DNA of 32,780 nt from contig CAOKHI010000023.1 of NCBI GenBank assembly GCA_948468275.1, positions 1 to 32,780 on the forward strand, given 5' to 3'. Positions 31,829-32,780 of this stretch are shown here, one piece after another. The notes beneath the pieces are model-generated. The model was not told where the DNA came from and searched no databases. It saw only the letters and a program-made list of their open reading frames with translations. A program made the position numbers and the translations under genes. The DNA is from an uncultured Clostridium sp. (GTDB lineage Bacteria; Bacillota; Clostridia; TANB77; CAG-508). Position 1 is the stretch's first letter; every line of letters begins with the position of its first letter.

Positions 31829-32780
31829 TTATACATCCAAATTCTCATACTGCCACTTTAACACAGGATATCCACCATTTATGTTCTTGCTATCTTCAAC
31901 ATATGCATCTCCTAATTTACTTGCATATGTTTTCAATTCTTCTCCTGCAACTGGTGTTGCTCCTGAATTAGAATTATTATATCTTCCATATGATGCCCCA
32001 CATCCTGTTAGCCAATAATTATTTGTTGTTATTACTTGTGTTCCTGCTGTTACTAATCCTGATATACCAAATACTCCATTTCCACTTAATCTTCCTATAG
32101 AATAACAATTTGTTATATTATGTTGTCCTGTTTCTTGACTACTACCTATTATCCCTCCTGTATATCTATACCCATATACACTACCTATATTATAGCAATT
32201 TATTATATTAGCATCAATAGCTGAATATCCAGCAATTCCTCCTGCTAAATAGTCAATACTCATTGAGCCAGTTGTTTTTGTTTTTATACTTCCAGTATTA
32301 TATGATTCAAAAACTTTTGCACTATTATACAATATTCCTACAATTCCTCCTACACTATGAGAACTTGTTATATCTCCAATATTTGCGCATCTACTTATTT
32401 CTGTATTATTTGACCAACCAACTATTCCTCCTGTATATGCTGTTCCTAAAACTGTTACTTTGTTTACACATTCTATTATTCTAGAATATGCTACATATCC
32501 AACTATACTCGCAACCCTTTGATTCCCTATAATGGTTCCATTATCCATAGTTACACCTTTTATAGTACTATTATTAATATATCCAAAAAGTCCTTTATAA
32601 TCTTCATTTGTATTTATATATATATTAGAAATTGTATGTGCATTCCCTTCGAATGTTCCTTTAAATACTAATTCTCCTCCTGTTCCTATTGGTATCCATT
32701 GATTTTCTTGTGTACACCCTAAATCTATATCTGCCATTACTCGTGCTGTTCTTCCTTCAAATGTTCTTCCTGCATTTACT
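31829..32780 (-). CDS. GLUG-repeat surface protein, N-terminus beyond the window
   Basis: The frame is open to the window edge (VNAGRTFEGRTARVMADIDL at the edge), so the protein is partial. It has a run of GLUG repeats such as YTGGIVGWSNNTEISRCANI, VGGIVGILYNSAKVFESYN and YTGGIIGSSQETGQHNITNC, then a C-terminal domain ending GGYPVLKWQYENLDV. The start region VMADIDLGCTQENQWIPIG matches VMANIDLEGSEENQWIAIG of the 29887-31464 protein. By analogy the missing part should carry the prepilin-like leader. The end matches the remnant at 25646. Confidence 0.85.
   Translation of the reverse strand, partial: VNAGRTFEGRTARVMADIDLGCTQENQWIPIGTGGELVFKGTFEGNAHTISNIYINTNEDYKGLFGYINNSTIKGVTMDNGTIIGNQRVASIVGYVAYSRIIECVNKVTVLGTAYTGGIVGWSNNTEISRCANIGDITSSHSVGGIVGILYNSAKVFESYNTGSIKTKTTGSMSIDYLAGGIAGYSAIDANIINCYNIGSVYGYRYTGGIIGSSQETGQHNITNCYSIGRLSGNGVFGISGLVTAGTQVITTNNYWLTGCGASYGRYNNSNSGATPVAGEELKTYASKLGDAYVEDSKNINGGYPVLKWQYENLDV

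Overview
The window is AT-rich DNA from an endospore-forming, low-GC Gram-positive bacterium, most likely an uncultured gut-type member of the Clostridia. The evidence is spoIVB, an alpha/beta-type SASP gene, era-yqzL-recO gene order, strong AGGAGG ribosome binding sites, and A/T-ending codons. Nearly every gene lies on the minus strand; only a holin-like membrane protein, the SASP gene, the tmRNA and a 63-residue Cys-rich protein are on the plus strand.

Layout: 1-3.1 kb holds birA, a MNT nucleotidyltransferase with a broken HEPN partner, and a DUF421-DUF4363 pair. 3.2-8.4 kb holds a holin-like gene, a tandem helix-turn-helix protein with its own promoter and a 30-bp-spaced direct repeat, glmU and spoIVB. 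8.6-20.5 kb is one long operon for a divergent Tad/Flp-like surface apparatus: a CpaB/SAF protein, two TadZ-like ATPases with damaged P-loops, a membrane-anchored TadA-like ATPase, a double-GspF platform protein and seven small membrane-anchored pilin-like proteins, several starting MEN[A/T]. 20.6-25.6 kb is housekeeping: HAD phosphatase, SASP, hpf, recO, yqzL, era, tmRNA. 25.6-32.8 kb is an accessory region: surface proteins with a shared prepilin-like leader and swappable outer domains (FGE-like, GLUG), their remnants, an IS110 remnant, and a DUF1016 nuclease flanked by matching palindromes.

The most striking signal is translational. Six genes, including era and recO, are each interrupted by the same lesion: an in-frame CGG codon followed by A or T, where skipping the C (+1) restores an open frame beginning with a glycine codon. 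There are nine such sites, four of them in one gene. All six genes then have lengths divisible by three, and family-conserved sequence continues on both sides. Scanning the minus-strand genes by eye, I found no other in-frame CGG codon. The only in-frame CGG I found elsewhere is in the plus-strand 63-residue gene. Either CGG is a +1 frameshift codon in this lineage or the assembly carries a very specific systematic C insertion.

A second unexplained signal is a family of roughly 180-bp palindromic intergenic elements (four copies or fragments).
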